Notes: a model not told the origin generated them from the sequence alone. A DNA stretch of 10,013 nucleotides from a bacterium (GCA_028711875.1 JAQTRJ010000052.1:1-10013); one strand, 5' to 3'; positions 1 through 7,934 are shown, numbered from the stretch's first letter. Translations and numbers: made by a program.

Positions 1-1
1 G

Positions 2-754
2 CTCGAGCGCGTGCCCGCCGACATTCGCAAGGAAGGCGGCGTGGCGCGGATGTCGGACGTGAAAAAAATCCGCGAGATTCAAAAGACGGTTTCCATTCCG
101 GTGATGGCCAAGTGCCGGATCGGACACTTTGCGGAAGCGCAGATCCTCGAAGCGCTCGAGGTGGATTTCATTGACGAGAGCGAAGTGCTGACTCCCGCCG
201 ACGAGCATTTTCACATCGCCAAGCACGCGTTCAAGGTGCCGTTCGTGTGCGGTTGCCGCGACTTGGGTGAAGCGCTCAGGCGGATTGCGGAAGGCGCGGC
301 GATGATCCGGACCAAGGGCGAAGCGGGCAGCGGCAATATCGTGGAAGCGGTGCGGCACATGCGGTCGGTGACGCAGGCGATCCGGCGGGCGCAAACGATG
401 GGCGACGAAGAACTCGTAGCCTATGGCAAGGAGATCGGCGCGCCTTACGAGCTGCTGCTGCAGGTGCGGGAGCTGGGGAAACTGCCGGTACCGAATTTTG
501 CGGCGGGCGGGATCGCGACTCCGGCCGACGCGTCGCTGATGATGCAGCTCGGCGCGGAGTCCGTCTTCGTCGGATCGGGAATTTTCAAGAGCGAAGATCC
601 GGCGGCGCGGGCGCGGGCGATTGTGCTCGGCACGACGTTTTACAATGATCCGAAGAAGCTGGCTGAGGTATCGGAAGGTCTGCTCGCGGCGATGCCGGGT
701 CTTGACGTGCGGACGATGCCGCAGGAAGACATGCTCTCCGTCCGCGGATGGTAG
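2..754 (+). CDS. pdxS: Pyridoxal 5'-phosphate synthase, synthase subunit PdxS (5' partial)
   Basis: PdxS condenses ribose 5-phosphate, glyceraldehyde 3-phosphate and ammonia into pyridoxal 5'-phosphate, as a cytosolic dodecamer that receives ammonia from PdxT. The reading frame is open from the window edge, beginning LERVPADIR. Compared with the Bacillus subtilis protein as I remember it, about 44 N-terminal residues (about 130 bp) lie outside the window. Both catalytic lysines are present: the one in VMAKCRIGH (codon 110-112, equivalent to K81), which forms the sugar Schiff base, and the one in IRTKGE (codon 314-316, equivalent to K149). The phosphate-binding glycine motifs [13 protein letters not shown] and [10 protein letters not shown] and the typical RGW C-terminus are intact. 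GTG at position 11 is an internal valine codon, not the start. The stop overlaps the pdxT start by 7 nt, which suggests translational coupling. Identification is near certain from conservation across the whole visible length. Confidence 0.98.
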   Translation, partial: LERVPADIRKEGGVARMSDVKKIREIQKTVSIPVMAKCRIGHFAEAQILEALEVDFIDESEVLTPADEHFHIAKHAFKVPFVCGCRDLGEALRRIAEGAAMIRTKGEAGSGNIVEAVRHMRSVTQAIRRAQTMGDEELVAYGKEIGAPYELLLQVRELGKLPVPNFAAGGIATPADASLMMQLGAESVFVGSGIFKSEDPAARARAIVLGTTFYNDPKKLAEVSEGLLAAMPGLDVRTMPQEDMLSVRGW

Positions 755-1350
755 GCGGGCGCTCGGCAAACGGCGGATGGCCGGTGGTGGGCGTGTTGGC
801 GCTGCAGGGCGACTATGCGAGACACCGCGCGGCGCTGGTGGCGGCGGGAGCGGACTCGCGCGACGTGCGCACGGCGGAGGATTTGAAGGACGTCTCGGCA
901 CTGATTATTCCCGGCGGCGAGAGTACGACCATGACGCTGCTGCTCGATGCGGGACTTCGCGAGCCGCTCGGGGAATTTTGCCGTGCGCATCCGGTGTGGG
1001 GAACGTGTGCGGGGATGATTCTGCTGGCGAAATCCTCGGGAGATTCGCGGATCCGTCCGTTGGAACTCATGGACGTGGCGGTCAACCGGAACGGATTCGG
1101 GAGGCAGGTGCATTCGTTCGAAGCGGAGTTGCGCGTGTCCGAGGAGCTGGGCGAGCGGGAGCGATCGCTGCACGGAGTGTTCATTCGCGCGCCACGGATC
1201 ACGAAACTCGGCGAGGCGGTCAGGGTGCTGGCATGGCTGGGGGACGAGCCGGTGTGCGTGCGGCAGGGGACGGTTCTCGCGTCGTCGTTTCATCCGGAGC
1301 TCACGGACGATGCGCGGCTGCACCGGTATTTCCTTTCGATGCGCGGATGA
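748..1350 (+). CDS. pdxT: Pyridoxal 5'-phosphate synthase, glutaminase subunit PdxT
   Basis: PdxT is a class I glutamine amidotransferase that hydrolyses glutamine and channels ammonia into PdxS. The 200-residue protein has the GGEST oxyanion motif at residues 56-60, the nucleophile Cys87 in GTCAGM, the family signature [14 protein letters not shown] at about 113-126, and the catalytic His182/Glu184 pair in FHPEL. All active-site residues are present. The ATG at 748 overlaps the end of pdxS by 7 nt and has no clear Shine-Dalgarno sequence, so it would depend on coupling. A GTG at 784 would give 188 residues beginning [10 protein letters not shown], which matches the usual PdxT N-terminus better, and a weak GGCGGA lies just before it. 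The true start is therefore uncertain, but the identity is not. The stop codon overlaps the next start as ATGA. Confidence 0.97.
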   Translation: MVGGRSANGGWPVVGVLALQGDYARHRAALVAAGADSRDVRTAEDLKDVSALIIPGGESTTMTLLLDAGLREPLGEFCRAHPVWGTCAGMILLAKSSGDSRIRPLELMDVAVNRNGFGRQVHSFEAELRVSEELGERERSLHGVFIRAPRITKLGEAVRVLAWLGDEPVCVRQGTVLASSFHPELTDDARLHRYFLSMRG

Positions 1351-2018
1351 GTCGCGGGGGGATTTCCATCTGCTGCGATTTCGACGGGACGATTTGTCTT
1401 CCCGATTCGAGCGAGTTTCTGCTTGAGAAATTCGGTTTGCCGGGGTGGAAGGAACTGGACGACGCGGTGTGGCGGGGCGAGATCAGCGAGCGCGACGCGT
1501 TTACGCGGCAGGTGACGATGCTGCGGGTGACGCGCGACGCGGCGCTCGAAGCCGTGCGGGAGGGCGTGCGGATTCGCGAGGGCTTTGCCCCTTTTGTTGC
1601 GTTCTGCCGCGCGCGGAAAATTCCGTTGACGATTCTTTCCAGCGGACTGCGGGTTTTGATTGACGAGTTGCTGCGCAAAGCGGGCGTGACGGAGCTGGCG
1701 GTGATCGCGCAGGACGCTCGGATCGCGGGCGACCGCTGGACGCTGATTCCGTGGACGGGCCGCAGACTGGCGGAGCATTGCAGTCATTGCAAATGCTCGT
1801 TCGTGGAGGCGGAGCGCGCGGCGGGGCGGAAGGTGGTTTACATCGGCGACGGCTACACGGATGTGTGTCCGGTGCAGCGCGCGGACTACGTCTTCGCGAC
1901 GGGACGGCTGGCGGAGGAATGCGCGCACCGGGGATGGGATTTTTTTCGATTCGAATCCTTTTCGGAGATCGAGTCCAGACTCGAATCTATTGTTCACATC
2001 ATAGAGCAGGATCTTTGA
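1347..2018 (+). CDS. HAD-superfamily (subfamily IB) phosphatase, MtnX-like
   Basis: This 223-residue protein is a haloacid-dehalogenase-type phosphatase. Visible motifs are motif I DFDGT at residues 11-15 (nucleophile Asp11, acid/base Asp13), motif II ILSSG at 96-100, the motif III lysine at 162 in GRKVVYIG, and motif IV GDGYTD at 167-172. The cap region contains IREGFAPFVAF and a cysteine cluster C-S-H-C-K-C at 145-150. Both resemble MtnX, the 2-hydroxy-3-keto-5-methylthiopentenyl-1-phosphate phosphatase of methionine salvage. No other methionine-salvage gene is nearby. Instead the gene starts within the pdxT stop codon (ATGA), so its expression is tied to PLP synthesis. Its substrate might be PLP, pyridoxine phosphate or a sugar phosphate, but this is inference. 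A cytosolic location is likely, as I see no signal peptide. The start is fixed by the overlap. Family assignment is firm; the substrate is unknown. Confidence 0.88.
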   Translation: MSRGGISICCDFDGTICLPDSSEFLLEKFGLPGWKELDDAVWRGEISERDAFTRQVTMLRVTRDAALEAVREGVRIREGFAPFVAFCRARKIPLTILSSGLRVLIDELLRKAGVTELAVIAQDARIAGDRWTLIPWTGRRLAEHCSHCKCSFVEAERAAGRKVVYIGDGYTDVCPVQRADYVFATGRLAEECAHRGWDFFRFESFSEIESRLESIVHIIEQDL

Positions 2019-2020
2019 CG

Positions 2021-3055
2021 ATGAAAGCGATTTTTTGCAGAGTGGTTTCCCTGGCGCTCGGCGCGGCGGTGATGCTGGTATTGGGCGGATGCGACGAACC
2101 GAACACGCCGGACGTTCCGTTACGGCCGTACTCGCTGGCCGCTCAATACTTCACGCAGGGGATAGCGGCGGACGTGGAAGTGTACGGGAATCTGATCGTC
2201 GTATCGGAGCAAATGCGCGGGGCCGTCATTCTCGACGTCAGCGATCCGCGCGCGCTGGACACGGTGTTCGTGTACACGGTGAGTCCGGGCGGCTCGTGCG
2301 TTCACGCGGCTCTCGATCCGCTGCACTCGTACCTCTGCGTGTTTCCGCCCGATCTGTTTTACTATTCGGTATTCGATTACCGGATCACCAATCAGACGGA
2401 CGCCCAGATTCCGATCAGTCTTCCGATGAATGGTCCGCTCGGGCAGCTCAGGGCAACCGCCGAGCAGGACACGCTGGTTATTTGGGGCACGGATGAGACC
2501 GCGAGCGACAATTTCTTCACGGGGTCGCGCTTCAGCCGTCCGTCCGAAACGTCGGAGTGGGAATTCACGCCGCTCAACCAGACGTATGTCCCGGCGAACG
2601 GCCGCGTGCACGGATTCGATATTCGCGCGGACGGAGTCGCGGCGATTGCGATCGACGAACAGGGAATTCATCTGCACCGGACGGAGCCGTTCGAAGCGCT
2701 CGGTTCGGTGGACACGCCGGGACAAGCGCACGATTGCGCGTGGAGCGGGAATCTGATCGTGGTGGCCGACGAATATCAGATGGTGCTGGTGGATGCCAGC
2801 GATCTGATGGCTCCGCAGGTCATTGCGCAGTTTCGGATGACGAGCGGCGACCGGCTGCGGCGAGTGGCGGTGGACGGGCCGTACGCGTGCCTGATGGATC
2901 TGTACGACGGAATCTTCGTCGTGGACATTTCGCATCCGACCTCGCCGAAGCTCGTGCAGGAACTCGAATTGTACGATCCGACCTCGGTGACGGCGGACGG
3001 CGGTCGGCTTTATGTGACCGATCAGGGGAACGGTTTGGTGATTTATACGAGGTGA
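2021..3055 (+). CDS. Lipoprotein with LVIVD-type (beta-propeller-like) repeats
   Basis: This is a 344-residue predicted lipoprotein. The N-terminus has a lysine, a hydrophobic stretch (residues 6-21) and a lipobox LGGC, so lipidation is expected at Cys24. The mature protein begins CDEPNTPD. Repeats of about 40 residues resemble LVIVD repeats: around 50-82 (GNLIVV...AVILDVSDP), 237-270 (GNLIVV...MVLVDASD), 281-314 (GIFVVDISHPTSPKLV) and 321-344 (YVTDQGNGLVIY). The region between about 90 and 230 is more divergent. Such repeats usually form a propeller-like extracytoplasmic domain, and no enzymatic residues are recognisable. The gene starts 2 nt after the phosphatase stop, with a weak AGCAGGA ribosome-binding sequence, so it is probably the last gene of the pdxST operon. 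A terminator follows. The function is unknown. The acidic residues after the cysteine might bear on membrane sorting, but this is speculative. Confidence 0.87.
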   Translation: MKAIFCRVVSLALGAAVMLVLGGCDEPNTPDVPLRPYSLAAQYFTQGIAADVEVYGNLIVVSEQMRGAVILDVSDPRALDTVFVYTVSPGGSCVHAALDPLHSYLCVFPPDLFYYSVFDYRITNQTDAQIPISLPMNGPLGQLRATAEQDTLVIWGTDETASDNFFTGSRFSRPSETSEWEFTPLNQTYVPANGRVHGFDIRADGVAAIAIDEQGIHLHRTEPFEALGSVDTPGQAHDCAWSGNLIVVADEYQMVLVDASDLMAPQVIAQFRMTSGDRLRRVAVDGPYACLMDLYDGIFVVDISHPTSPKLVQELELYDPTSVTADGGRLYVTDQGNGLVIYTR

Positions 3056-3065
3056 TCGCTTTGAT

Positions 3066-3083
3066 CCCCCCGCCAACGGGGGG
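3066..3083. repeat. Short GC-only hairpin (7-bp arms, 4-nt loop)
   Basis: A CCCCCCG arm (3066-3072) and a CGGGGGG arm (3077-3083) flank a CCAA loop just after the lipoprotein stop codon. There is no T-run after it on either strand, so it is not a standard intrinsic terminator by itself. It could stabilise the mRNA 3' end, pause polymerase, or be one copy of a dispersed intergenic repeat. The pairing is perfect; the function is unknown. Confidence 0.5.
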
Positions 3084-3099
3084 GCATGACGCCGGGGAA

Positions 3100-3133
3100 A
3101 GCGCGAGCTGATAAGGCTCGCGCTGTTTATTTT
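3100..3133 (+). terminator. Rho-independent terminator of the pdxS-pdxT-phosphatase-lipoprotein operon
   Basis: A perfect 9-bp stem (AGCGCGAGC at 3100-3108 with GCTCGCGCT at 3116-3124) encloses a 7-nt loop and is followed by GTTTATTTT (3125-3133). It lies 45 nt after the lipoprotein stop and is the only gene-free stretch between the two convergent blocks (3056-3196, 141 bp). On the minus strand the same stem is followed by TTCCCC, so it might also act weakly as the engB terminator. Confidence 0.8.
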
Positions 3134-3196
3134 CCGGAGTGATCAGAAGAAACTCCCCCTTGTGTTCCTTCCATGAAGTGGCGGGAAGGGGAGCGA

Positions 3197-3802
3197 TCAG
3201 GAATTTTCGCGGAAGGCGGAGAGCAGCTGTTCCCAAACGATTTCGCGGCCGTCGTGGGTGAGGGATGAGTAGGGAAGCACGGCGCGCGCGCCGCGCGAGA
3301 TCAGTGGTCCGCTCAGGGAATTCACGGCGTGATTTCGCGCTTGCGCCGCGAGCTTGTCGGACTTGGTGATGACGGCGAGCCACGGGCGGCGATAGACCAG
3401 ACACGCGTCGAGCATCTGTTCGTCGAGCGAGGTCAGTCCGCGGCGAACGTCGAGAATGACGACGACAAGGGCGAGGCGCGGACAGTCGCGCAGATAGTTT
3501 TCGAGCGCGCGTCCCCACTCGCGGAGCGTATCGCCGCCGACTTTCGCGTAGCCGTAGCCGGGCAGATCCACGAAGTAGCCGAGATCGCCGCCGATGAGAA
3601 AATAGTTCAGAAGCCGCGTTTTGCCGGGCGTGCGCGAGGTGAGCGCGAGATTTTTTCGCTGGGTGAGCGAGTTGATGAGCGAAGACTTGCCGACGTTGCT
3701 GCGGCCGGCGAAAGCGATCTCAGGCAGCGGACGCCGCGGCGCGCGCGCGACGTCGGGACACGAGAGCACGAATTCTGCGGTTGGGATCGTGAAACGGGGC
3801 AC
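3197..3802 (-). CDS. engB: Ribosome-biogenesis GTP-binding protein EngB/YsxC/YihA
   Basis: This 201-residue TRAFAC-class GTPase helps late assembly of the large ribosomal subunit and is essential in many bacteria. The G motifs are complete and in order: G1 GRSNVGKSS at residues 33-41, G2 in TSRTPGKT (55-62), G3 DLPGYG at 79-84, G4 TKSD at 146-149, and G5 around SSL at 179-181. Length and the N-terminus (AEFVLSCPDVA before the G1 loop) match the family. The start is a GTG at 3802, preceded by a weak AGCGAG. I see no better ATG in frame. It begins 16 nt after the lon stop, so it is probably co-transcribed with lon. The same lon-engB order is known in Bacillus subtilis (lonA-ysxC). Confidence 0.96.
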   Translation of the reverse strand: MPRFTIPTAEFVLSCPDVARAPRRPLPEIAFAGRSNVGKSSLINSLTQRKNLALTSRTPGKTRLLNYFLIGGDLGYFVDLPGYGYAKVGGDTLREWGRALENYLRDCPRLALVVVILDVRRGLTSLDEQMLDACLVYRRPWLAVITKSDKLAAQARNHAVNSLSGPLISRGARAVLPYSSLTHDGREIVWEQLLSAFRENS

Positions 3803-3818
3803 GGCAAACTCGCTTGGA

Positions 3819-6209
3819 TCAATGCACGCGCCGCGCCGACGATGAGCGGCGAGCGGTTGACGCGCGGGCGGATTTTTTCGCGCGGGGAAACACGTAGTTC
3901 CAGAGCTGCTCGACGTTCTCGACGAAGTGCACGTTCATTCCGTCGCGCAATTCGGGATCGAGATCGGACCAATCCACGCGGTTCGCTTCGGGGACGAACA
4001 GCGTGTGAATTCCGGCGCGGCGGGCGGCGACGACTTTTTCGGCAAGACCGCCGATGGGAAGGATGTTTCCGCGCAGCGTGATTTCGCCGGTCATGGCGAC
4101 GTCGGCGGGCACGGGCCGGCCGGAGATCGCCGAGAGCAACGCGGTGGCGAGCGTCACCCCCGCCGACGGGCCGTCTTTGGGCGTCGCGCCTTCGGGGATG
4201 TGAATGTGCACGTCGTGCGACTTGAGGAAATCGGCGGGAACGCTCCACGGCGCGCCGCGCGAACGCAGGAACGACACCGCCGCCTGCGCGGATTCCTTCA
4301 TGACCTCGCCCAAGCGGCCGGTGAGAAGCAGGTTGCCCTTGCCCTTCATGAGCGTGGCTTGAATGTTGAGAATGTCGCCGCCCATTGAATTCCATGCCAG
4401 ACCGACGGCGCTGCCGACGCGGTCGCCGGTGTCCACCATATTTTCTTTATACGGCGGAATGCCGAGGAATTTTTCGAGATCGGTGGGAGCGATGTCGGTC
4501 TTGCGGCCGCGATGATGGACGTTGTCGCGGGCGACCTTGCGGCAGACACGGGCGATCTGTCGTTCGAGTTCGCGCACGCCCGACTCGCGAGTGTAGACGT
4601 CCGTCACCGCCAGCAGCGTTTCGTCGGAGAGACACATTTCGTTTTTTCCGAGACCATGATCGCGGGTTTGCTTGGGAACGAGGAAGCCGCGGGCGATGGC
4701 GAGTTTTTCGTGGCGGAGATAGCCGTGCATTTCGATGATCTCCATGCGGTCCTGCAGCGGCAGCGGGATGTCGTGGCGCAGATTGGCGGTGGTGATGAAC
4801 AGAACCTGCGAGAGATCGAAATCCACTTCGAGATAGTGGTCGGAGAACGCGTTGTTCTGCTCGGGATCGAGCACTTCGAGCAGCGCGGCGGCCGGATCGC
4901 CGCGGAAATCGGAGGCCATCTTATCCACTTCATCGAGCAGAAAGACGGGATTCATCGAGGCGGCGCGCTTCATGGACTGAATGATGCGGCCGGGCATGGA
5001 GCCGATGTAGGTGCGGCGATGGCCGCGGATTTCCGCTTCATCGCGCACACCGCCGAGACTGAGCCGGACGAAGCTGCGTCCCATCGCGCGGGCGATGGAA
5101 CGGGCGAGCGATGTTTTTCCGACGCCGGGCGGGCCGACCAGACAGAGGATCGGCCCTTTGATTTTTTCGACGCGGGCGAGGACGGCCAGATGTTCGAGAA
5201 TCCGCTCTTTGGGTTTCTTCAGGCCGAAGTGATCCTCCTCGAGAATGCGCTCGGCGGCGGCGAGATCGAGATTGTCGCGGGTCAGGACGCCCCACGGCAG
5301 CGCGCACAGCCAGTCGAGGTAGTTCTTGATGACCGAGGCTTCGGGCGACATCATCGGCATGCCCTTGAGCTTCTCGACCTCCTCTTCGGCGCGGTCGCGC
5401 ACGAGCTTGGGCATTTTGGTGCGGCGAACCTTCTTGCGATAGGCGATGACGTCGGAGAAATCCTCTTCGCCCTCGTCGCCGAGTTCCTTTTTGATGACGC
5501 GCAGCTGTTCTTGCAGGTAGTAGGCGCGTTGGGAACGGCTGATTTTTTCGCGCACCTGTCCCTCGACCGAGCGCTCGATTTTAAGGATTTCGATTTCCTC
5601 TTCAAGCGTGCGGTTGATGACGCGGAATTGTTCGAGCAGGTCGGTGCGTTCGAGCGCTTCCTGCTTGGCGGGCAGCGCGAGCGGAAGATGAGTCAGAATA
5701 AAATCGGCGGTGCGCTCGGGATCGGACAGCCCGGCCAGAGACATGAGGACTTCGTCGGGGAGCTGGCGATTCAGGGTGACGAAATCGCGGAACTGGCGGA
5801 CGGCGATCTTCATCTGGGCGCGCGTTTCGAGAGGCTCGGTTCCCGTGAGTTCGAGCGAATCGGGGAGCGCATCGAACGAGTTGCCGTGGAGCGTGAAGCC
5901 CGTGGCGCGGGCGCGATGCAGACCCTCGACAAGAACTTTCACGAGGCCGTTGGGGAGCTTGAGGGTCTGCAGCACACTGGCGATCACGCCCACCGAGAAG
6001 AGATCATCGGGTGTGGGGTCTTCCTGATTGGAATCGCGCTGGGCGAGCAGGAACAGCCGCTTGTCCCCGGCGATGGCGCGTTCGACGGCGGCCAGAGTCC
6101 CGGGCCGGCCGATGAGCAGCGGGAAGATCATCGAAGGGAACACGATCAAGTCCCGCAGCGGGAGCACGGGCAAGTGGGCGGAGTCGGTGATCGGTTGGGG
6201 TGTGGACAT
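3819..6209 (-). CDS. lon: ATP-dependent protease Lon (LonA type)
   Basis: Lon is a cytosolic hexameric AAA+ serine protease that degrades misfolded and regulatory proteins. The 796-residue product starts MSTPQPITD and has the full LonA layout. The N-terminal substrate-binding domain begins [15 protein letters not shown] at about residue 13. A coiled-coil region follows at about 190-280. The AAA+ module has Walker [10 protein letters not shown] at 359-367, Walker B FLLDEVD at 423-429 and an LQDRMEII arginine motif near 488. The C-terminal protease domain has the catalytic Ser682 in KDGPSAGVT and Lys725 in [10 protein letters not shown]. Length is close to that of E. coli Lon (784). The frame stays open upstream to 6383, but that extension has no Lon-like sequence, so I chose the ATG at 6209. 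No strong Shine-Dalgarno sequence precedes it. The last 20 residues form a Ser/Ala/Arg-rich basic tail. engB follows after 16 nt. Confidence 0.97.
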   Translation of the reverse strand: MSTPQPITDSAHLPVLPLRDLIVFPSMIFPLLIGRPGTLAAVERAIAGDKRLFLLAQRDSNQEDPTPDDLFSVGVIASVLQTLKLPNGLVKVLVEGLHRARATGFTLHGNSFDALPDSLELTGTEPLETRAQMKIAVRQFRDFVTLNRQLPDEVLMSLAGLSDPERTADFILTHLPLALPAKQEALERTDLLEQFRVINRTLEEEIEILKIERSVEGQVREKISRSQRAYYLQEQLRVIKKELGDEGEEDFSDVIAYRKKVRRTKMPKLVRDRAEEEVEKLKGMPMMSPEASVIKNYLDWLCALPWGVLTRDNLDLAAAERILEEDHFGLKKPKERILEHLAVLARVEKIKGPILCLVGPPGVGKTSLARSIARAMGRSFVRLSLGGVRDEAEIRGHRRTYIGSMPGRIIQSMKRAASMNPVFLLDEVDKMASDFRGDPAAALLEVLDPEQNNAFSDHYLEVDFDLSQVLFITTANLRHDIPLPLQDRMEIIEMHGYLRHEKLAIARGFLVPKQTRDHGLGKNEMCLSDETLLAVTDVYTRESGVRELERQIARVCRKVARDNVHHRGRKTDIAPTDLEKFLGIPPYKENMVDTGDRVGSAVGLAWNSMGGDILNIQATLMKGKGNLLLTGRLGEVMKESAQAAVSFLRSRGAPWSVPADFLKSHDVHIHIPEGATPKDGPSAGVTLATALLSAISGRPVPADVAMTGEITLRGNILPIGGLAEKVVAARRAGIHTLFVPEANRVDWSDLDPELRDGMNVHFVENVEQLWNYVFPRAKKSARASTARRSSSARRVH

Positions 6210-6247
6210 GGCTATGGCAGCAGGTTCATGAATGCCGGGTGAAAGAG

Positions 6248-6276
6248 ATAATATACGAAATTCGAATGGGGAATGC
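6248..6276 (-). promoter_or_regulatory. Candidate lon promoter region
   Basis: On the minus strand an AT-rich TATATTAT (6255-6248) lies about 40 nt upstream of the lon start, in otherwise GC-rich DNA, and resembles a -10 element. No good -35 hexamer is present at 17 bp: the bases there read GCATTC or TGGCAT depending on register. The call rests on position and the -10 match only. The inverted repeat at 6277-6295 abuts this region. Confidence 0.4.
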
Positions 6277-6295
6277 CACTGTCCGGACGGCAGTG
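6277..6295. promoter_or_regulatory. Inverted repeat upstream of lon, CIRCE-like possible operator
   Basis: CACTG (6277-6281) and CAGTG (6291-6295) are perfect inverted arms separated by 9 nt, next to the presumed lon -10 region. The HrcA operator CIRCE has the form TTAGCACTC-N9-GAGTGCTAA. This site shares the 9-nt spacer and the CACT/AGTG core, but only 11 of 18 arm positions match overall. A heat-shock operator is plausible for lon but unproven. It could also be an unrelated repressor site or a chance palindrome. Confidence 0.3.
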
Positions 6296-6366
6296 CGAGG
6301 CGAAAAAGCGGAAAGGCCGACACGTTGGAAAGCTGAACGAGGCGCGGTGTCCGGAATGACCAGAGG

Positions 6367-6395
6367 CAACGAAACGGGCGCACGGTCGTGCGCCC
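6367..6395 (-). terminator. Probable intrinsic terminator downstream of rpoN
   Basis: On the minus strand an 8-bp perfect stem (GGGCGCAC at 6395-6388 pairing with GTGCGCCC at 6383-6376) with a 4-nt loop is followed by GTTTCGTTG. It begins 36 nt after the rpoN stop and before the lon promoter region. The T-run is interrupted, so termination may be only partial. Confidence 0.55.
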
Positions 6396-6431
6396 CTGAG
6401 AGAATCTATAGAAAAGCGAGAGTCAGAGGAG

Positions 6432-7904
6432 TTAGATTTCGCGGCGGAGTCGCTTGACGGGAATGCTGAGCTGTTCGCGATATTTCTGCACGGTGCGGCG
6501 GGCGATGGGATAGCCCTCCTGCGCGAGCATCTCGGCGATGGTTTGATCGGAATAGGGATCGGATTTGTCTTCGAGGTCAATGATCTCGCGCAGGCGGGAC
6601 TTGATGACCTTGGTGGAGATTTCTTCGCCGTCGGTGGTTTCCATCCGTTCGGAGAAGAAATATTTCAATTCGTACACGCCCCATTCGGTCTGCACGTATT
6701 TGCCGGACGTGACGCGGGAGATGGTGGAAATGTCCATGCCGATATCTTCGGCGATATCCTGCAGGATCATCGGCTTCAAGTGATCCTTGCCGTGACGGAA
6801 AAAGCCCTCTTGCCGCTTGACGATAGCGCGCATGGTGCGGAGAATGGTGGTCTGGCGCTGATGAATGGCGTTGATGAACCAGCGCGCGCTCTCCATTTTC
6901 CGGGTGACGAACTCTTTGACTTTTTTATCGGAGTTGGCCGACAGGAACATGTCCTTGTAGGCCGTGTTGATGTGGAAGCTGGGGATGCTGCTGTCGTTGA
7001 GATAGACCACAAATTCGCCGTCATCGCCGACGCGGGTGACCACGACGTCGGGGACGATGTAGTTTTGCTTTTCGTCGAAATAGCCTTCGCCGGGCTTGGG
7101 ATTCAGCTTCTTGACGTCAGTAAACGCCTGCTTGACGACATCGAGACCGACGTCGAGCTTGCGGGCGATGACCTCGAACCGCTTGTTCATAAAATCGTCG
7201 TAGCAATCGGAAACCATGCGGAGCGCGAGCCGGATTTTTTCGGGATGCTCGTGCTGCCGCAACTGAATGAGCAGACACTCCTGCAGATTGCGGGCGGCGA
7301 TGCCGGGCGGATCGAGCTGCTGAACGACGGAAAGCACGTATTCGGCGACGGAGACCTCAACGTTGAGTTCGCGGGCGATCTCCTCGATCGGATAGTTCAG
7401 ATAGCCGTCCTTGTTGACGCTGCCGATGATGTATTGACCGACGCGGAATTCCTCGTCGTTCAGGTGCTGCAGCCGAAGCTGCTCTTCGAGATGCTCGGCG
7501 AGCGTGGGGACGAACGGACGGGGCGCGTCGGCGAGCTCGTCGGGGACGTAGCGCGAGGTTTTGAAGATGGCGGTTTCCTCGTCGTCGAGGAAGTTCTCCC
7601 AGTCCATATCTTCGGATTTCTCCGGGGGCGCGGTTTCTTCCGGCTTTTCGGGTTGGGGGGCGACGGGTTCCTCGGCCTGATCGTAGGTGGCGGCGGCGGT
7701 TTCGGTTTCGACCTCGACCTGCTCCTTGTCCACGATGGCCTCATCTTCGGCGAGTTCCTCGAGGAACGGATTTTCCTGCAGCTCGGCGCGCACGCGCAAC
7801 TCGAGCTCGAGCAGCGGGAGCTGGATCAGCTCGCTGCGGAGGATCTGCTGGGGCTGCAGGTATTGTTCAAGCCGTTGCCGAAGTTCTTGGCGAAGTTGAT
7901 GCAT
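6432..7904 (-). CDS. rpoN: RNA polymerase sigma-54 factor RpoN
   Basis: RpoN directs RNA polymerase to -24/-12 promoters that need AAA+ enhancer-binding activators. The 490-residue protein shows the standard layout. A Gln/Leu-rich activator-interacting region covers residues 1-45 (LRQELRQRLEQYLQPQQ...). An acidic, Pro/Glu-rich variable linker covers about 53-113. The core-binding domain covers about 125-300. A helix-turn-helix lies near 384-404 (DISTISRVTSGKYVQTEWG). The RpoN box ARRTVQKYR is at 468-476, close to the C-terminus. The box is nearly canonical, so DNA recognition should be standard. I chose the ATG at 7904 because a GGAG (7917-7914) precedes it by 9 nt. A TTG at 7925 would add 7 residues but has a poorer upstream sequence. 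No lptA, hpf or ptsN homologue is next to it, unlike in proteobacteria. Confidence 0.97.
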   Translation of the reverse strand: MHQLRQELRQRLEQYLQPQQILRSELIQLPLLELELRVRAELQENPFLEELAEDEAIVDKEQVEVETETAAATYDQAEEPVAPQPEKPEETAPPEKSEDMDWENFLDDEETAIFKTSRYVPDELADAPRPFVPTLAEHLEEQLRLQHLNDEEFRVGQYIIGSVNKDGYLNYPIEEIARELNVEVSVAEYVLSVVQQLDPPGIAARNLQECLLIQLRQHEHPEKIRLALRMVSDCYDDFMNKRFEVIARKLDVGLDVVKQAFTDVKKLNPKPGEGYFDEKQNYIVPDVVVTRVGDDGEFVVYLNDSSIPSFHINTAYKDMFLSANSDKKVKEFVTRKMESARWFINAIHQRQTTILRTMRAIVKRQEGFFRHGKDHLKPMILQDIAEDIGMDISTISRVTSGKYVQTEWGVYELKYFFSERMETTDGEEISTKVIKSRLREIIDLEDKSDPYSDQTIAEMLAQEGYPIARRTVQKYREQLSIPVKRLRREI

Positions 7905-7913
7905 CAGGTTGGT

Positions 7914-7917
7914 CTCC
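7914..7917 (-). promoter_or_regulatory. Ribosome-binding site that decides the rpoN start
   Basis: GGAG on the minus strand, 9 nt before the ATG at 7904. It supports this start over the upstream TTG at 7925. Confidence 0.6.
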
Positions 7918-7934
7918 GAAGGCAATCAGATCTC

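Noticed and set aside
621..1346. N-terminal extension of the phosphatase frame
   Set aside because: The extension overlaps pdxS and pdxT in another frame and is Arg/Gly-rich without homology. The HAD motif I begins 10 residues after the ATG at 1347, as expected for a normal start.
2120..3076. Minus-strand open frame (318 codons) opposite the lipoprotein gene
   Set aside because: Arg/His-rich shadow translation with no motif. The plus-strand lipoprotein has a signal peptide, lipobox and repeats.
4512..6242. Long plus-strand open frame (576 codons) opposite lon
   Set aside because: It is the antisense of a fully conserved Lon protein. Long antisense frames are expected in GC-rich genes with strong third-position bias, and the translation shows no recognisable domain.
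6258..6278. Possible sigma-54 (-24/-12) or sigma-32 promoter before lon
   Set aside because: A TGGCA on the minus strand has TC, not GC, at the -12 position. A CCCCATT resembling a sigma-32 -10 has no CTTGAA-like partner upstream.
6210..6383. N-terminal extension of the Lon frame, including a possible start at 6383
   Set aside because: The extra 58 codons show no Lon-like sequence and would run through the promoter-like region, the inverted repeat and part of the rpoN terminator hairpin.
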